Assembly: GCA_040905145.1 (NCBI GenBank)
Contig: JBBDSC010000039.1
Location: 1-54,421, forward strand
Source of the DNA: DATGMS01 sp040905145
Lineage (GTDB): Bacteria > Bacteroidota > Bacteroidia > Cytophagales > Cyclobacteriaceae
DNA length: 54,421 bases
Direction: 5' to 3'
Positions within the stretch are counted from its first letter, which is position 1; every line of letters starts with the position of its first letter. The notes under the pieces are model-generated. The model made no database searches and was not told the origin of the DNA. It saw nothing but the letters and a program-made list of their open reading frames with translations. Of this stretch, positions 43,335 through 52,578 are shown piece by piece. Made by a program: the position numbers and the translations under genes.

Positions 43335-44000
43335 TTATATATCAAGAAAACGCAACAGGTTTCCCAAGCGATCCTGTTCCCGGCTTATGCCGACCTCTTC
43401 CTGATAATGATCAATCACCTTGTACCCAAATCTTTCCAAGGTGGCTTTTATATGCCTTAATTCTGTTTTGTCAATCTTTAAAGTAACTTTTATCTTACTA
43501 TCATCCAGTGGGTCGCCGGTAATGAAACTACTCAATACTTTAGCGTTTTCTGATTCTATGACACGGGCAATATCATATAAACTATATTCAGTCATAAACA
43601 TGGAAAGTATCAAAACACCACCATCTGTTTGGATGGAAATGGTATCCGCAAAAGCAGCTATCGCATCTTCGATCGTAACTACGCCCTGATACACATTATC
43701 CCTATCCAAAACGGCCACCATGGTCGAATGGAACTCAGAGGATACTTTCAAGACATCATAAATATGTTTGTCCAAATAAACATAACATCCTCCCGTATCC
43801 ATGCCTATCTCTTTGATGGCAAGCTCAGGATTATTGATGTTGTAAATCATCTCATCTGTAAGCAAACCTTTAAACTGGCCCCCTTCTACTACAGGCAAGA
43901 CATTCGTGCGAATTTCCTCCATCCATGAAAGCCCCATCTTTACCTTATCAGTAAATTTCAATGGTGGGATCATATTGTTTATAAATTGGTAAGCCTGCAT
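43335..44000 (-). CDS. CBS-domain protein
   Basis: 221 residues from MQAYQFINNMIPPL. Two CBS domains lie at about 10-60 and 75-125 (LPVVEGGQFKGLLTDEMIYN; VLDRDNVYQGVVTIEDAI). The C-terminal half resembles an ACT-like fold (VLILSMFMTEYSLYDIARVI). CBS pairs bind adenosine nucleotides and sense energy or NAD status. The gene precedes nadK and sits beside it in many Bacteroidota, so a role in NADP supply is plausible. Confidence 0.85.
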   Translation of the reverse strand: MQAYQFINNMIPPLKFTDKVKMGLSWMEEIRTNVLPVVEGGQFKGLLTDEMIYNINNPELAIKEIGMDTGGCYVYLDKHIYDVLKVSSEFHSTMVAVLDRDNVYQGVVTIEDAIAAFADTISIQTDGGVLILSMFMTEYSLYDIARVIESENAKVLSSFITGDPLDDSKIKVTLKIDKTELRHIKATLERFGYKVIDHYQEEVGISREQDRLGNLLRFLDI

Positions 44001-44064
44001 AATTCTAAATATATCAAATTGGATCCACAAATTAAAACGGGAATTACAAAAGCTTGTTCATTAT

Positions 44065-44670
44065 TTAGTGTTTTGTATGGTATGCAGTATGTGGTACCAT
44101 CCGACCATTCACATATAATTCTACCCAATTGCTGATCATCTTCAACCCATATTCGGTCAAATGAGCTTCCGGGTGAAACTGAATACCGAAGAGAGGTAAT
44201 ATTTCATGCGAAAGTGCCATGACCTCCCCATGCCCGGTGGCTAAGGGTACTTTTAATGTGGAAGGCAAATCCAACAACTCCAAGGAATGGTATCTTGTTA
44301 CCTTAAAAGAATCCGGCACCCCTTGCAGTACAGGATGTTTTTCGGACTGGAACACTTCAGATATTTTTCCATGTACGGGCTTTTTGCTTCTTACCAATTT
44401 GGCCCCAAAAAACAAGCCAATAGCTTGATGTCCCAAACAAATCCCAAGTATGGGCAACTTATCATGGTAATAGTCCAACACTTCCATCAGGTAACCCGCC
44501 TTGTGTGGGGTCCCCGGCCCAGGTGAAAGGATCAACCCCTCATATTCTTCTTTTGCCAATTCGGATAAGGGAATGTCATTCCGGACGATTTTCAGATCAG
44601 CTCCTGTTTGTCTGATGCTATCTGCCAAGATGTGGGAAAATGAATCAAAATTATCAATTAGTAAGAGCAC
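44065..44670 (-). CDS. Glutamine amidotransferase, anthranilate/aminodeoxychorismate synthase component II
   Basis: 201 residues, class I glutamine amidotransferase. The catalytic Cys is C78 in GICLGHQAIG. The His-Glu pair is in FHPEA. LLIDNFDSFSH at the N-terminus is the TrpG/PabA signature. It hydrolyses glutamine and hands ammonia to TrpE or PabB; which partner is unclear because no synthase subunit is adjacent. The cvpA gene ends 1 nt upstream. Confidence 0.9.
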   Translation of the reverse strand: MLLLIDNFDSFSHILADSIRQTGADLKIVRNDIPLSELAKEEYEGLILSPGPGTPHKAGYLMEVLDYYHDKLPILGICLGHQAIGLFFGAKLVRSKKPVHGKISEVFQSEKHPVLQGVPDSFKVTRYHSLELLDLPSTLKVPLATGHGEVMALSHEILPLFGIQFHPEAHLTEYGLKMISNWVELYVNGRMVPHTAYHTKH

Positions 44671-44671
44671 T

Positions 44672-45199
44672 TTAATTATTATTTACTAGTTCTTTGACCG
44701 CTGCAATGGACTGATCAATGATGGGCGTATACGCGTCCAACATGGATACCAAGGCGGGTGCAATAGGAGTTATTACTGGATAAATCACCGAATTTTTGGC
44801 CATGTTTTCCGGTAATTTATATTCAAAGGTTTTGCCTACCCAAAACAAAAGACTGATCATCACCGCCCACTTGAACAGCCCCAAAAATGCCCCCGCAAAG
44901 TTATCAAAAGTACCCAGTATGGTCAGGTCAAGTGCTTTCTTTACCAGGTAAGCCAGGATCCGGATGATGATGGTCACCACTAAAAATATAATGATAAAAG
45001 AGATAAATGGCAACATGAACGTGAGGCTTTCTACCCTTTCAGCAAGCATCTCAGCCCCCCAGTGCATAAACTTAAAGGCAAAAATGATTCCTATAAAAAA
45101 AGCCACAATAGACAAAAGTCCAATAAATAAGCCCTGCTTATATCCACTGTAAGCCCCTATGGCCAATAATATCAGTATAATGCTGTCTATAATGCTCAA
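44672..45199 (-). CDS. CvpA family membrane protein
   Basis: 175 residues with four membrane segments: IIDSIILILLAIGAYSGY near the N-terminus, GLLSIVAFFIGIIFAFKF, FISFIIIFLVVTIIIRIL, and GAFLGLFKWAVMISLLFWVG. This is the CvpA fold. In enterics CvpA is required for colicin V production and bile tolerance; the general role is not known. It lies between pabA/trpG and yqeY on one strand, 1 and 3 nt apart. Confidence 0.9.
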   Translation of the reverse strand: MSIIDSIILILLAIGAYSGYKQGLFIGLLSIVAFFIGIIFAFKFMHWGAEMLAERVESLTFMLPFISFIIIFLVVTIIIRILAYLVKKALDLTILGTFDNFAGAFLGLFKWAVMISLLFWVGKTFEYKLPENMAKNSVIYPVITPIAPALVSMLDAYTPIIDQSIAAVKELVNNN

Positions 45200-45202
45200 A
45201 TC

Positions 45203-45649
45203 CTAGCCTAATAATGATTTTACTTTCTGGGAGATCAATTTGCCCTCTGCCTTGCCCGCCAGTTTTTTTGTAGCCACTCCCATTACTTTTCCCATATCTT
45301 TAGGCCCCTCTGCCCCTACTTCAGCAATAATCTGCTTCAACTCACTTTCTATTTCCTCTTCCGAAAGTTGCTTTGGAAGAAATTCATTGATAATTTCCAA
45401 CTCTGCCAATTCCACGGAAGCCAAATCCACCCTGTTCTGCTGCTGATAGATATCAGCTGAATCCTTTCTTTGTTTTGCAGCTTTTGTCAAAATCTTCATT
45501 TCTTCCTCTTCCGTTACTTCTTTATCCCCTCCTCTGGTTTCTTCCAACATGATTAGGGATTTGATGGCTCTTAGGGCACGCAACCTGTCTTTATCTTTGG
45601 CCAACATGGCTTTTTTAATCTCACTTTCTACCTTCAGTTTTAAGCTCAT
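45203..45649 (-). CDS. GatB/YqeY domain protein
   Basis: 148 residues. The YqeY fold is the C-terminal tRNA-binding domain of GatB used as a stand-alone protein: an N-terminal helical bundle (AMLAKDKDRLRALRAIKSLI) and a C-terminal helical part with EFLPKQLSEEEI and KDMGKVMGVATKKL. It probably binds tRNA, but its function is not established. It heads the small operon yqeY-cvpA-trpG/pabA. Confidence 0.93.
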   Translation of the reverse strand: MSLKLKVESEIKKAMLAKDKDRLRALRAIKSLIMLEETRGGDKEVTEEEEMKILTKAAKQRKDSADIYQQQNRVDLASVELAELEIINEFLPKQLSEEEIESELKQIIAEVGAEGPKDMGKVMGVATKKLAGKAEGKLISQKVKSLLG

Positions 45650-45743
45650 TTTTTGTGTTTTTTATAAATTGAGAACGGAAAAACTTTTTTAAGATTGCTC
45701 TTCTTCAATCTCCATATTTTCTCCTTTGTTTGTTATATATGTG

Positions 45744-45751
45744 TAAATTTG
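45744..45751 (+). promoter_or_regulatory. -7 box of pdxJ
   Basis: taaatttg matches TANNTTTG, with the pdxJ ATG 29 nt beyond it. A TTTG lies 15 nt upstream, shorter than the usual 19-20, so the -33 part is weak. Confidence 0.4.
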
Positions 45752-45779
45752 TTACAAAATTAAAGCTTAATTTAGGAAA

Positions 45780-46496
45780 ATGACCAAACTTAGTGTAAAT
45801 ATAAATAAAATAGCCACCCTCAGAAACGCCCGTGGCGGCAATAACCCGGATCTTATCAAAGTAGCCATAGATGCTGAAAAGTTCGGGGCGGAGGGAATAA
45901 CCGTACACCCTAGGCCTGATGAAAGACATGTGCGATATGATGATGTGAGGAGACTAAAAGCTGCGGTGACCACTGAATTCAATATTGAGGGTTATCCTGA
46001 TGAACGGTTTATGGAAATCATAAAGCGGGTAAAACCTGCCCAAGCTACCTTGGTGCCGGATCCTCCCAATGTCCTAACTTCCAATGCTGGCTGGGATACC
46101 ATAACCCATCAGGAAATGCTAAAAGACATCATATCAGAATTGCATGAATATGGCACCAGGGTTTCAATATTTATCAATCCGGAGCTTAAATATTTTGAAC
46201 CGGCAAAAGCTACGGGAACAGACAGGGTAGAACTTTACACAGAACCCTATGCTGCCATTTTTCATAAAGACAAACATACTGCGGTCAAACCTTATGTAGA
46301 AGTAGCCGACCTGGCCAAAACGCTGGGTTTAGGACTAAATGCAGGCCATGATCTCGATTTACATAACCTCCGCTTTCTAAAGGAAAGTATTCCTTACCTG
46401 GATGAAGTATCCATCGGTCATGCCTTGATTTGTGATGCCTTATACTATGGATTGGAGAATGCCATCCAACTTTACCGAAGACAATTGGAGCTGTAA
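45780..46496 (+). CDS. pdxJ: Pyridoxine 5'-phosphate synthase
   Basis: 238 residues. LSVNINKIATLRNARGG at the N-terminus, GITVHPRPDERHVRYDD near 40-55 and GLGLNAGHDLDLHNL near 185 are the PdxJ TIM-barrel signatures. It condenses 1-deoxy-xylulose 5-phosphate with 3-amino-2-oxopropyl phosphate to make vitamin B6. The alpha/beta hydrolase gene follows after 12 nt. dxs, which makes one of its substrates, is at the right edge of the window. Confidence 0.96.
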   Translation: MTKLSVNINKIATLRNARGGNNPDLIKVAIDAEKFGAEGITVHPRPDERHVRYDDVRRLKAAVTTEFNIEGYPDERFMEIIKRVKPAQATLVPDPPNVLTSNAGWDTITHQEMLKDIISELHEYGTRVSIFINPELKYFEPAKATGTDRVELYTEPYAAIFHKDKHTAVKPYVEVADLAKTLGLGLNAGHDLDLHNLRFLKESIPYLDEVSIGHALICDALYYGLENAIQLYRRQLEL

Positions 46497-46508
46497 AGAT
46501 GAAAGAAT

Positions 46509-47270
46509 ATGCAATTAAACTTTAAGAAAACAGGACAGGGCAAGCCCATTATCATTTTACATGGATTATTTGGCTCTGCTGACAATTGGCTGAGCATAGC
46601 CACAGGTTTGGAGAAGGATTTTACCACCTTCCTGATTGATCAAAGGAACCATGGAGATTCCGGTCATCATGAGGAATGGGACTATAAAGCCATGGCCGAA
46701 GATCTGGCGGAATTCATGGAGGAACAGGGGCTGGAAAAAACCCATTTAATGGGCCATTCCATGGGGGGCAAAACGGCGATGACCTTTGCTTTGGCCTATC
46801 CTGAAAAGGTGGACCGCATGATCATAGTCGATATCGCTCCAAGATTTTATCCGGTACACCACCAAACCATATTGGAAGGATTGAACGCCATTGATATGGA
46901 TCAGCTGAAGTCAAGAAAAGAAGCCGATGATATCTTGTCCGAATATGTGAAAGAAAAAGGCATAAGACAATTTTTGCTCAAAAGCCTGGGGCGGAATGGG
47001 GAAGGAAAGTATGTCTGGAAGATCAACCTTCCTGTCATCACAGAAAAAATAAAAAATGTCAGCGAAGCCATTGATCAGGACAGTTCCTTTGATCATCCTA
47101 CCCTCTTTATGGGCGGGGCCAATTCAGATTATATCCAAGACAAAGACAAGGAGGATATTGAATCTTATTTTCCCAAAAGTCAAATTATCAAGATCAAAAA
47201 TGCAGGCCATTGGATACATGCGGAACAACCGGATGCCGTAGTAAAAACGGTAAAGGCTTTTCTAAATTAG
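46509..47270 (+). CDS. Alpha/beta hydrolase, YbfF-like esterase
   Basis: 253 residues. The nucleophile elbow is GHSMGGKTAM, with Ser near residue 89. HGLFGSADNW near 18-27 is the oxyanion-hole region. The catalytic His is probably in IKNAGHWIH near 235. The family includes short-chain acyl esterases such as YbfF. It shares the operon with pdxJ and overlaps the convergent DUF2905 gene by 4 nt. Confidence 0.9.
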   Translation: MQLNFKKTGQGKPIIILHGLFGSADNWLSIATGLEKDFTTFLIDQRNHGDSGHHEEWDYKAMAEDLAEFMEEQGLEKTHLMGHSMGGKTAMTFALAYPEKVDRMIIVDIAPRFYPVHHQTILEGLNAIDMDQLKSRKEADDILSEYVKEKGIRQFLLKSLGRNGEGKYVWKINLPVITEKIKNVSEAIDQDSSFDHPTLFMGGANSDYIQDKDKEDIESYFPKSQIIKIKNAGHWIHAEQPDAVVKTVKAFLN

Positions 47271-47488
47271 CCTCCAAACTTTTTCCAAAGAAAAATAATC
47301 AAGGTCAATAAAAGGCTTATTAAAATGGAGGTCCCTAGAGGGAAATAAAACGTGAAGTTTTCCTTTTTAAAGACCATATCCGCTGGAATGGATTTGATTC
47401 CAGGAAATTTGCCCGCTAACAAAATGATAATTCCTGCTAAAACCAGCACCATCCCCAAAACAATCAATAATTTACCTGTACCATTCAT
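47267..47488 (-). CDS. DUF2905 small membrane protein
   Basis: 73 residues from MNGTGKLLIVLGMV. Two membrane segments: LLIVLGMVLVLAGIIILLAG near 7-26 and FYFPLGTSILISLLLTLIIFL near 48-68 (the second slightly shortened here). FPGIKSIPADMVF between them is the DUF2905 hallmark. Function unknown. The frame extends to 47524, but the ATG at 47488 fits the family length. Confidence 0.85.
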   Translation of the reverse strand: MNGTGKLLIVLGMVLVLAGIIILLAGKFPGIKSIPADMVFKKENFTFYFPLGTSILISLLLTLIIFLWKKFGG

Positions 47489-47512
47489 TTCATTTTCATT
47501 TAAGCAAAAATA

Positions 47513-48226
47513 ATGAAAGATCAAGGAAAACTATACCTTATCCCAAATGTATTAGCTGAAAACACGGCCCAACAGGTGATCACGCCCCAGGTCAAGGAGG
47601 TAATAAAGAACACCTCCTATTACCTGGTAGAGAACCTTCGCACCGCCAGAAGATTTATCAGCAGTTTGAAACTGAAAATCACCATCGAAGACCTGAAGAT
47701 GGAGGTATTGGACAAAAAAACAAAAGAACATCAGATGAAACAACTGATGGGCCCTATTTTCCGAGGGCATGATATGGGGGTGATTTCAGAAGCTGGATGT
47801 CCGGGGATAGCAGATCCCGGTGCTTTGGCAGTGGCTTTTGCCCACCAAAAAGGATTTCAGGTAATCCCTCTTTCCGGTCCTTCTTCCATGTTTTTGGCTT
47901 TGATGGCATCAGGATTCAACGGCCAGTCTTTTGCTTTTCTTGGATATATCCCCATAGACAAAAAAGCAAGAATAGAAGCTATCAGGGAAATAGAACGCGA
48001 TTCTTTAAAGTATGACAGAACGCAGATTTTTATGGAAACACCTTTTAGAAACAATCATTTATTTGAAGATCTGAAAAATTCGCTTCATCCCAATACCAAA
48101 CTTTGCATAGCAAAAAACATTACAGGAACTGATGAACTTATTCAATCCAATACCCTCGCTGAGTGGAAAAAAATCAAAATCGATTTACATAAAGTACCCA
48201 CTGTTTTCTTGATCTATGCAGTATAG
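47513..48226 (+). CDS. RsmI-like SAM-dependent (tetrapyrrole-methylase family) methyltransferase
   Basis: 237 residues of the tetrapyrrole methylase fold. EAGCPGIADPGALAV and LSGPSSMFLALMASGF are the glycine-rich SAM signatures, ETPFRNN near 178 the third. RsmI methylates C1402 of 16S rRNA at 2'-O; this shorter group is common in Bacteroidota beside a true RsmI and its substrate is not certain. Confidence 0.85.
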   Translation: MKDQGKLYLIPNVLAENTAQQVITPQVKEVIKNTSYYLVENLRTARRFISSLKLKITIEDLKMEVLDKKTKEHQMKQLMGPIFRGHDMGVISEAGCPGIADPGALAVAFAHQKGFQVIPLSGPSSMFLALMASGFNGQSFAFLGYIPIDKKARIEAIREIERDSLKYDRTQIFMETPFRNNHLFEDLKNSLHPNTKLCIAKNITGTDELIQSNTLAEWKKIKIDLHKVPTVFLIYAV

Positions 48227-48235
48227 CTGGTCATT

Positions 48236-48400
48236 CACCCCGAGACGGATTATCCAATCTATTAGTCCCTTAGTCCCAAATGGAGACGAAGGAGAGAAGG
48301 GGACGAAGAGAGGGGGAGACGAAGTGGATCCCTCCGTCTCTAAGTCCCCAAGTCCCTCCGGTCCCTAAGTCCCCATATCCCTTCCCCTCTTCCGCTTCCC
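48236..48400. repeat. Intergenic patchwork repeat, copy E
   Basis: A run of variants on ttagtccc, gagacgaagg, gtctctaagtcccc and gtccctaag, in both orientations, so the first and second halves can partly pair (gacgaag/ctccgtctc). No gene. Related in texture to copies A-D but without their long shared blocks. Confidence 0.6.
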
Positions 48401-48469
48401 TTTCATGCTTGGACCTAAATTTTATCCTTTTGTATTCTATTTCCCCAATTTTTGTCTCAAATTCGGGCC

Positions 48470-49087
48470 ATGGATTGGAAATGGGTAATAGAAGCTTTTA
48501 AAAGTGGGCTTCAGCAAATGACTTGGTTGGAAGGCATAGCTGTGTTTTTTGGGGTCGCAAGTGTTTATTACTCCATGAAAGAGAATATCTGGGTCTTTCC
48601 CACTGGTATCATCAGTACCTTAATCTATGTATGGATCTGCCTTCAGGTAGGCCTTTATGCGGATATGGGAATCAATGCCTACTATTTTAGTATGTCGATC
48701 TATGGCTGGTATGTCTGGACGACACCCACTGAAACAGGAAAAGTGTTACCCGTCACTTGGTTAAATGGATCAGGGATTTTAGGTGCTGTTTTATTGTTTC
48801 TGATTTCCTATGGCCTACTTTTTACGGTATTAATCAATTTCACAGACAGTGATGTGCCTTATTGGGACTCCTTCACCACCGCCTCCGCTTTTGTGGGCAT
48901 GTACCTGATGGCAAAAAAGAAGGTGGAAAATTGGATTGCCTGGATCATTACCGACCTGGTATCCGTTCCGCTGTATTTTTATAAGGGGTTGATTTTAACC
49001 TCATTTCAGTTTCTGTTTTTCACCGTTTTGGCTGTTCTGGGTTTAATTGCCTGGATAAAATCCGCAAGAAAAAATGTCCTCCATTAA
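48470..49087 (+). CDS. pnuC: PnuC-family nucleoside/vitamin transporter
   Basis: 205 residues from MDWKWVIEAF; the frame extends 18 nt further to a TTG. About seven membrane segments. SMSIYGWYVWTTP (near 82-94) is the PnuC signature around the substrate site. PnuC carries nicotinamide riboside by facilitated diffusion with later phosphorylation trapping; relatives (PnuT) carry thiamine. The next gene is a NadR-type kinase that overlaps it by 14 nt, which favours nicotinamide riboside. Confidence 0.92.
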   Translation: MDWKWVIEAFKSGLQQMTWLEGIAVFFGVASVYYSMKENIWVFPTGIISTLIYVWICLQVGLYADMGINAYYFSMSIYGWYVWTTPTETGKVLPVTWLNGSGILGAVLLFLISYGLLFTVLINFTDSDVPYWDSFTTASAFVGMYLMAKKKVENWIAWIITDLVSVPLYFYKGLILTSFQFLFFTVLAVLGLIAWIKSARKNVLH

Positions 49088-49604
49088 AAAGATCGTCATT
49101 ATCGGCCCGGAATCAACAGGAAAAAGCACTTTGACCCAGGCCTTAGCCAAAGAATTTGATGAACCTTGGGTGGAAGAATATGCAAGGCGATACATCGAAA
49201 ATTTACCGGGGAAATATAATTATAAGGACCTTTTAAAAATTGCAAAGAGCCAGCTGGCATTGGAAGATCAAAAAGAAAAATCAGCCAAGCAACTATTGTT
49301 TTGCGATACTGATCTTCATGTGATTAAGGTATGGAGTGAGTATAAATTCAAAAAAACCGATCCTTGGATACTGGAACAAATCAAGAAAAGAACTTATGAT
49401 CTTTATCTACTCACTGACATAGACATCCCCTGGCAGGAAGATCCCCTTCGGGAACATCCAGCGCCGGCAATGAGAGAATATTTCTATGATAAGTACCACC
49501 GGATCGTCCTTGACTCCCAAGTGTCCTTTGCCAGAATATCAGGGAGCCCCGAGGAGCGCTTGTACAAAGCCATGAAGGCAATAAAGAGACTGCTTGTAAC
49601 TTAA
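49074..49604 (+). CDS. NadR-type ribosylnicotinamide kinase (AAA ATPase)
   Basis: 176 residues. The P-loop is GPESTGKS at 11-18. EEYARRYIENLPGKYNYKDL and FCDTDLHVIKVWSEYKF are the signatures of the kinase half of NadR; the N-terminal nucleotidyltransferase half is absent. The expected reaction is phosphorylation of nicotinamide riboside, trapping what PnuC lets in. It overlaps pnuC by 14 nt. The next element is a TPP riboswitch, so a thiamine kinase activity is also conceivable. Confidence 0.88.
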   Translation: MSSIKKIVIIGPESTGKSTLTQALAKEFDEPWVEEYARRYIENLPGKYNYKDLLKIAKSQLALEDQKEKSAKQLLFCDTDLHVIKVWSEYKFKKTDPWILEQIKKRTYDLYLLTDIDIPWQEDPLREHPAPAMREYFYDKYHRIVLDSQVSFARISGSPEERLYKAMKAIKRLLVT

Positions 49605-49611
49605 GAAGATT

Positions 49612-49735
49612 CCCCCATTTGTTGTCAAACTGATAAACTGTATAACTGCCGAACTGGTAACTGTTGAACGTTTAAGGAATGTCAGTTATAATTCGACAGT
49701 TCCACGATTCAACAATTCCACAATTCGGATAGTTT
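49612..49735. repeat. Intergenic patchwork repeat, copy F
   Basis: Variants of aactg and caattc recur: aactgataaactgtataact, gaactggtaactgttgaac (given as separate short runs), then the mirrored cgattcaacaattccac. The first half and second half can partly pair (gttgaac with attcaac-type). No gene is present here. Confidence 0.55.
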
Positions 49736-49766
49736 TTTGGTTTGTCCCTTTTTAGGTTTACATTTG
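49736..49766 (+). promoter_or_regulatory. Promoter of the TPP-riboswitch transcript
   Basis: TTTG (49736-49739) and TACATTTG (49759-49766) are separated by exactly 19 nt, an ideal Bacteroidota promoter. Transcription should start near 49773, a few nt before the riboswitch. Confidence 0.8.
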
Positions 49767-49778
49767 CAATATAGATCA

Positions 49779-49852
49779 TTAGGGGTGCCTGAAAATAACG
49801 GGCTGAGATCATACCCATTGAACCTGATCCGGGTAGTACCGGCGAAGGGAAA
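49779..49852 (+). promoter_or_regulatory. TPP riboswitch (THI element)
   Basis: All conserved parts are in order: aggggtgcc, ggctgagatc, acccattgaacctgatcc, gggtagtacc and cgaaggga. The outer helix can form from taggggt with gaaggga. Binding of thiamine pyrophosphate should lower expression of the receptor gene that starts at 50060. The 207-nt region after it (49853-50059) shows no standard terminator, so control may act on translation. Confidence 0.95.
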
Positions 49853-50059
49853 TGAAAACCTAAAGCTGTCCCGTTTAGAACACCTATTGAATTCAAAAAA
49901 AGGATTGGGAGAAATGTTGAACTGATCACCCTTTCGTTCTTTTTGGATGAGGTTGATGATTCCAGACCTATTCCAGCTTTAGGAAAGGGTAAACAAGTAA
50001 AGGAGAAATCTCCCCTTGATTTCTTCAATGTTTAAACCAATATTAATCGCAAGATTAGC

Positions 50060-52453
50060 ATGAGAAAATTATTATTTACACTAGCTGTTACGCTAATGGG
50101 CGTTTGCGCTTTGGCTCAAACCAAAGTTACCGGATCGGTTAAAGATGCTGAAACGGGGGAACCGTTATTTGGTGCCAATGTCATCCTGACAGGGACAGGC
50201 AAAGGAACCATAACCAATGAGTCGGGTTTTTTTGAGTTGGAAAACGCCTCTGCAGGCTCTTACGAACTGAAGGTTTCCTTTTTGGGATACACTTCTGAGG
50301 TCATGAACATTCAAGCACCGGTAGAAGGTTTAGAAATACTTCTAACACCAAGCGCTTTACTTACCGAAGAATTTATTGTCTCAGCTACAAGGGCCCGTGA
50401 AACAACTCCAACTACTTTTAAATCCATTGGCAAGGAAGAATTAAACAAGAATAACCTGGGTCAGGATCTGCCCTTTCTTTTGAATTACACCCCCTCGGTC
50501 ATCACACATTCTGATGCTGGGGCAGGAATCGGGTATACCGGTATGAGGATCCGTGGATCGGACCAGACGAGAATAAATGTTACTGTAAACGGAATTCCCT
50601 TGAACGATGCGGAATCACATGGGGTGTTTTGGGTAAATATGCCAGATTTTGCCTCTTCAGTGGACAACATCCAAATTCAAAGAGGGGTAGGAACCTCCAC
50701 AAATGGTGCCGCTACATTCGGGGCGAGCATCAACATCCAGACCGATACCAAAAAAGAGGAAGCTTATGCTGAAGTGGATAATTCTTTTGGCTCCTTCAAT
50801 TCAAGAAAACATACCGTTAGGACTGGATCAGGATTATTGAACAACCGATGGACAGTAGATGCCAGGTTATCACAAATTTCCTCTGACGGATATGTGGACA
50901 GGGCCTTTTCAGATCTGAAATCCTATTTTATATCAGGGGGATATTACGGGGATGACCATGTCTTAAAAGTAAATGTCTTCTCGGGAAAAGAGCAAACCTA
51001 TCAATCCTGGAATGGGGTTTCCGAATCGCTACTGGAGACCGATAGAACCTATAATTTTTATACCTATGACAATGAAACGGACAATTACCAACAGGATCAT
51101 TATCAATTTATTTATACGGGTAAATTAGGAGCCAACTGGAAAGCCAATGCGGCTTTACACTATACGGAGGGTAAAGGATATTATGAGCAATTCAGGGAAG
51201 ATGATGATCTAATGGATTATAATTTGCCCCCGGTGGTCATTGGCAATGAAACAATAGAAAATACGGACATCATCCGAAGGAGATGGCTGGACAATGATTT
51301 CTATGGGGCGGTCTTTTCGCTAAACTATGTCTCTGTTAATGGTGCTTGGGACATCATCCTGGGAGGTGGGGCCAATCGCTATGACGGAGACCACTTTGGA
51401 GAAATCATCTGGGCGAGAATTGCCGGAAATACGGATATCCGGGACCCGTATTATGACAATGTTGCAGTAAAGGATGATCGAAATATTTATCTAAAAGCTA
51501 CCCATGAAGTGGCTGATAAGCTTTATTTATTCGGCGATGTACAATACCGCAAAGTTGACTACACTTTTGATGGCAAAAATCATGACCTAAGAGAGATAAC
51601 AGGTGAGGAGAATTATAGCTTTTTTAACCCAAAACTCGGGTTGAGCTATGAAAGCGGAAATGGAAAAACCTGGTATGCCTCTTATGCAGTTGCCAGCCGA
51701 GAGCCTGTTAGGAAAGACTTTATCGATAACCCCATCACTGAAATACCTAGGCCGGAAAGATTAAACAACATTGAAGCCGGCATCCGGGCAAAGAAAGGCA
51801 ACTTCAGCTACAACGCCAACTTCTACTACATGGACTATACCGATCAGCTCATATTAACAGGGCAAATCAATAATGTAGGGGGGTATATGCGGGAGAATGT
51901 AGCCAATTCCTCCCGTGCCGGAGTGGAATTGGACGCAGCCGTTATGCTTTCATCCAAATGGACCTTGGGCGGAAATATCGCTTTTAGCAGGAACAAAATT
52001 GATACTTTTACGGAGTTCGTAGATGATTACAGTCAGGAAAGCGCACCCCAGGAGTCTTTCACTTATGAAAATACAGATATCGCCTTTTCTCCCAATATAG
52101 TAGGTTCGGCCATAGTCGATTACCGGCCCATTAACAACCTGGAAATCAGTTTGCTGTCAAAATATGTAAATGATCAATATTTGGACAATTCCCAGCAAGA
52201 GGATAAAAAACTGGATGCTTATTTAGTGAACGATCTAAGATTCCGGTATTCCATCCAGCCAAAATTCATCAAGTCCATGGAGTTTTCCCTACTGGTCAAC
52301 AACGTCTTTAATCACCTATATGAACCCAACGGCTATACCTTTAGCTATTACCTACCGGGTGAAGCAAGTGGGGGCCGTGAATTAATCACTGAAAATTACT
52401 ATTACCCTATGGCAGGAATCAATTTTATGGCAGGGGTACATATCAAATTTTAA
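50060..52453 (+). CDS. TonB-dependent receptor, probable thiamine uptake
   Basis: 797 residues. Signal peptide 1-19 (MRKLLFTLAVTLMGVCALA), a carboxypeptidase-regulatory-like domain about 22-105 (GSVKDAETGEPLFGANVILT), a plug domain about 115-225 (GMRIRGSDQTRINVTVNGIP) and a 22-strand barrel that ends in GVHIKF. Under TPP-riboswitch control, so its cargo is probably thiamine or a precursor. It acts in the outer membrane with TonB energy. pnuC and the kinase lie upstream but outside the riboswitch transcript. The start at 50060 is set by the signal peptide. Confidence 0.93.
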   Translation: MRKLLFTLAVTLMGVCALAQTKVTGSVKDAETGEPLFGANVILTGTGKGTITNESGFFELENASAGSYELKVSFLGYTSEVMNIQAPVEGLEILLTPSALLTEEFIVSATRARETTPTTFKSIGKEELNKNNLGQDLPFLLNYTPSVITHSDAGAGIGYTGMRIRGSDQTRINVTVNGIPLNDAESHGVFWVNMPDFASSVDNIQIQRGVGTSTNGAATFGASINIQTDTKKEEAYAEVDNSFGSFNSRKHTVRTGSGLLNNRWTVDARLSQISSDGYVDRAFSDLKSYFISGGYYGDDHVLKVNVFSGKEQTYQSWNGVSESLLETDRTYNFYTYDNETDNYQQDHYQFIYTGKLGANWKANAALHYTEGKGYYEQFREDDDLMDYNLPPVVIGNETIENTDIIRRRWLDNDFYGAVFSLNYVSVNGAWDIILGGGANRYDGDHFGEIIWARIAGNTDIRDPYYDNVAVKDDRNIYLKATHEVADKLYLFGDVQYRKVDYTFDGKNHDLREITGEENYSFFNPKLGLSYESGNGKTWYASYAVASREPVRKDFIDNPITEIPRPERLNNIEAGIRAKKGNFSYNANFYYMDYTDQLILTGQINNVGGYMRENVANSSRAGVELDAAVMLSSKWTLGGNIAFSRNKIDTFTEFVDDYSQESAPQESFTYENTDIAFSPNIVGSAIVDYRPINNLEISLLSKYVNDQYLDNSQQEDKKLDAYLVNDLRFRYSIQPKFIKSMEFSLLVNNVFNHLYEPNGYTFSYYLPGEASGGRELITENYYYPMAGINFMAGVHIKF

Positions 52454-52578
52454 AATACTAACCTGAGTTCTATTTTAAAATTTCAATCTTGTTAAATTTA
52501 GATTTATACATAGAAAGCCTATAGTCACTTTGCTTCTTGTTGGGATCGATATTCAACTGCCGTGGCCCAGTGTAACAG

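Noticed and set aside
49672..50028. 118-codon minus-strand frame across the TPP riboswitch
   Set aside because: It is opposite a clear riboswitch and its leader, and the residue composition is not protein-like.
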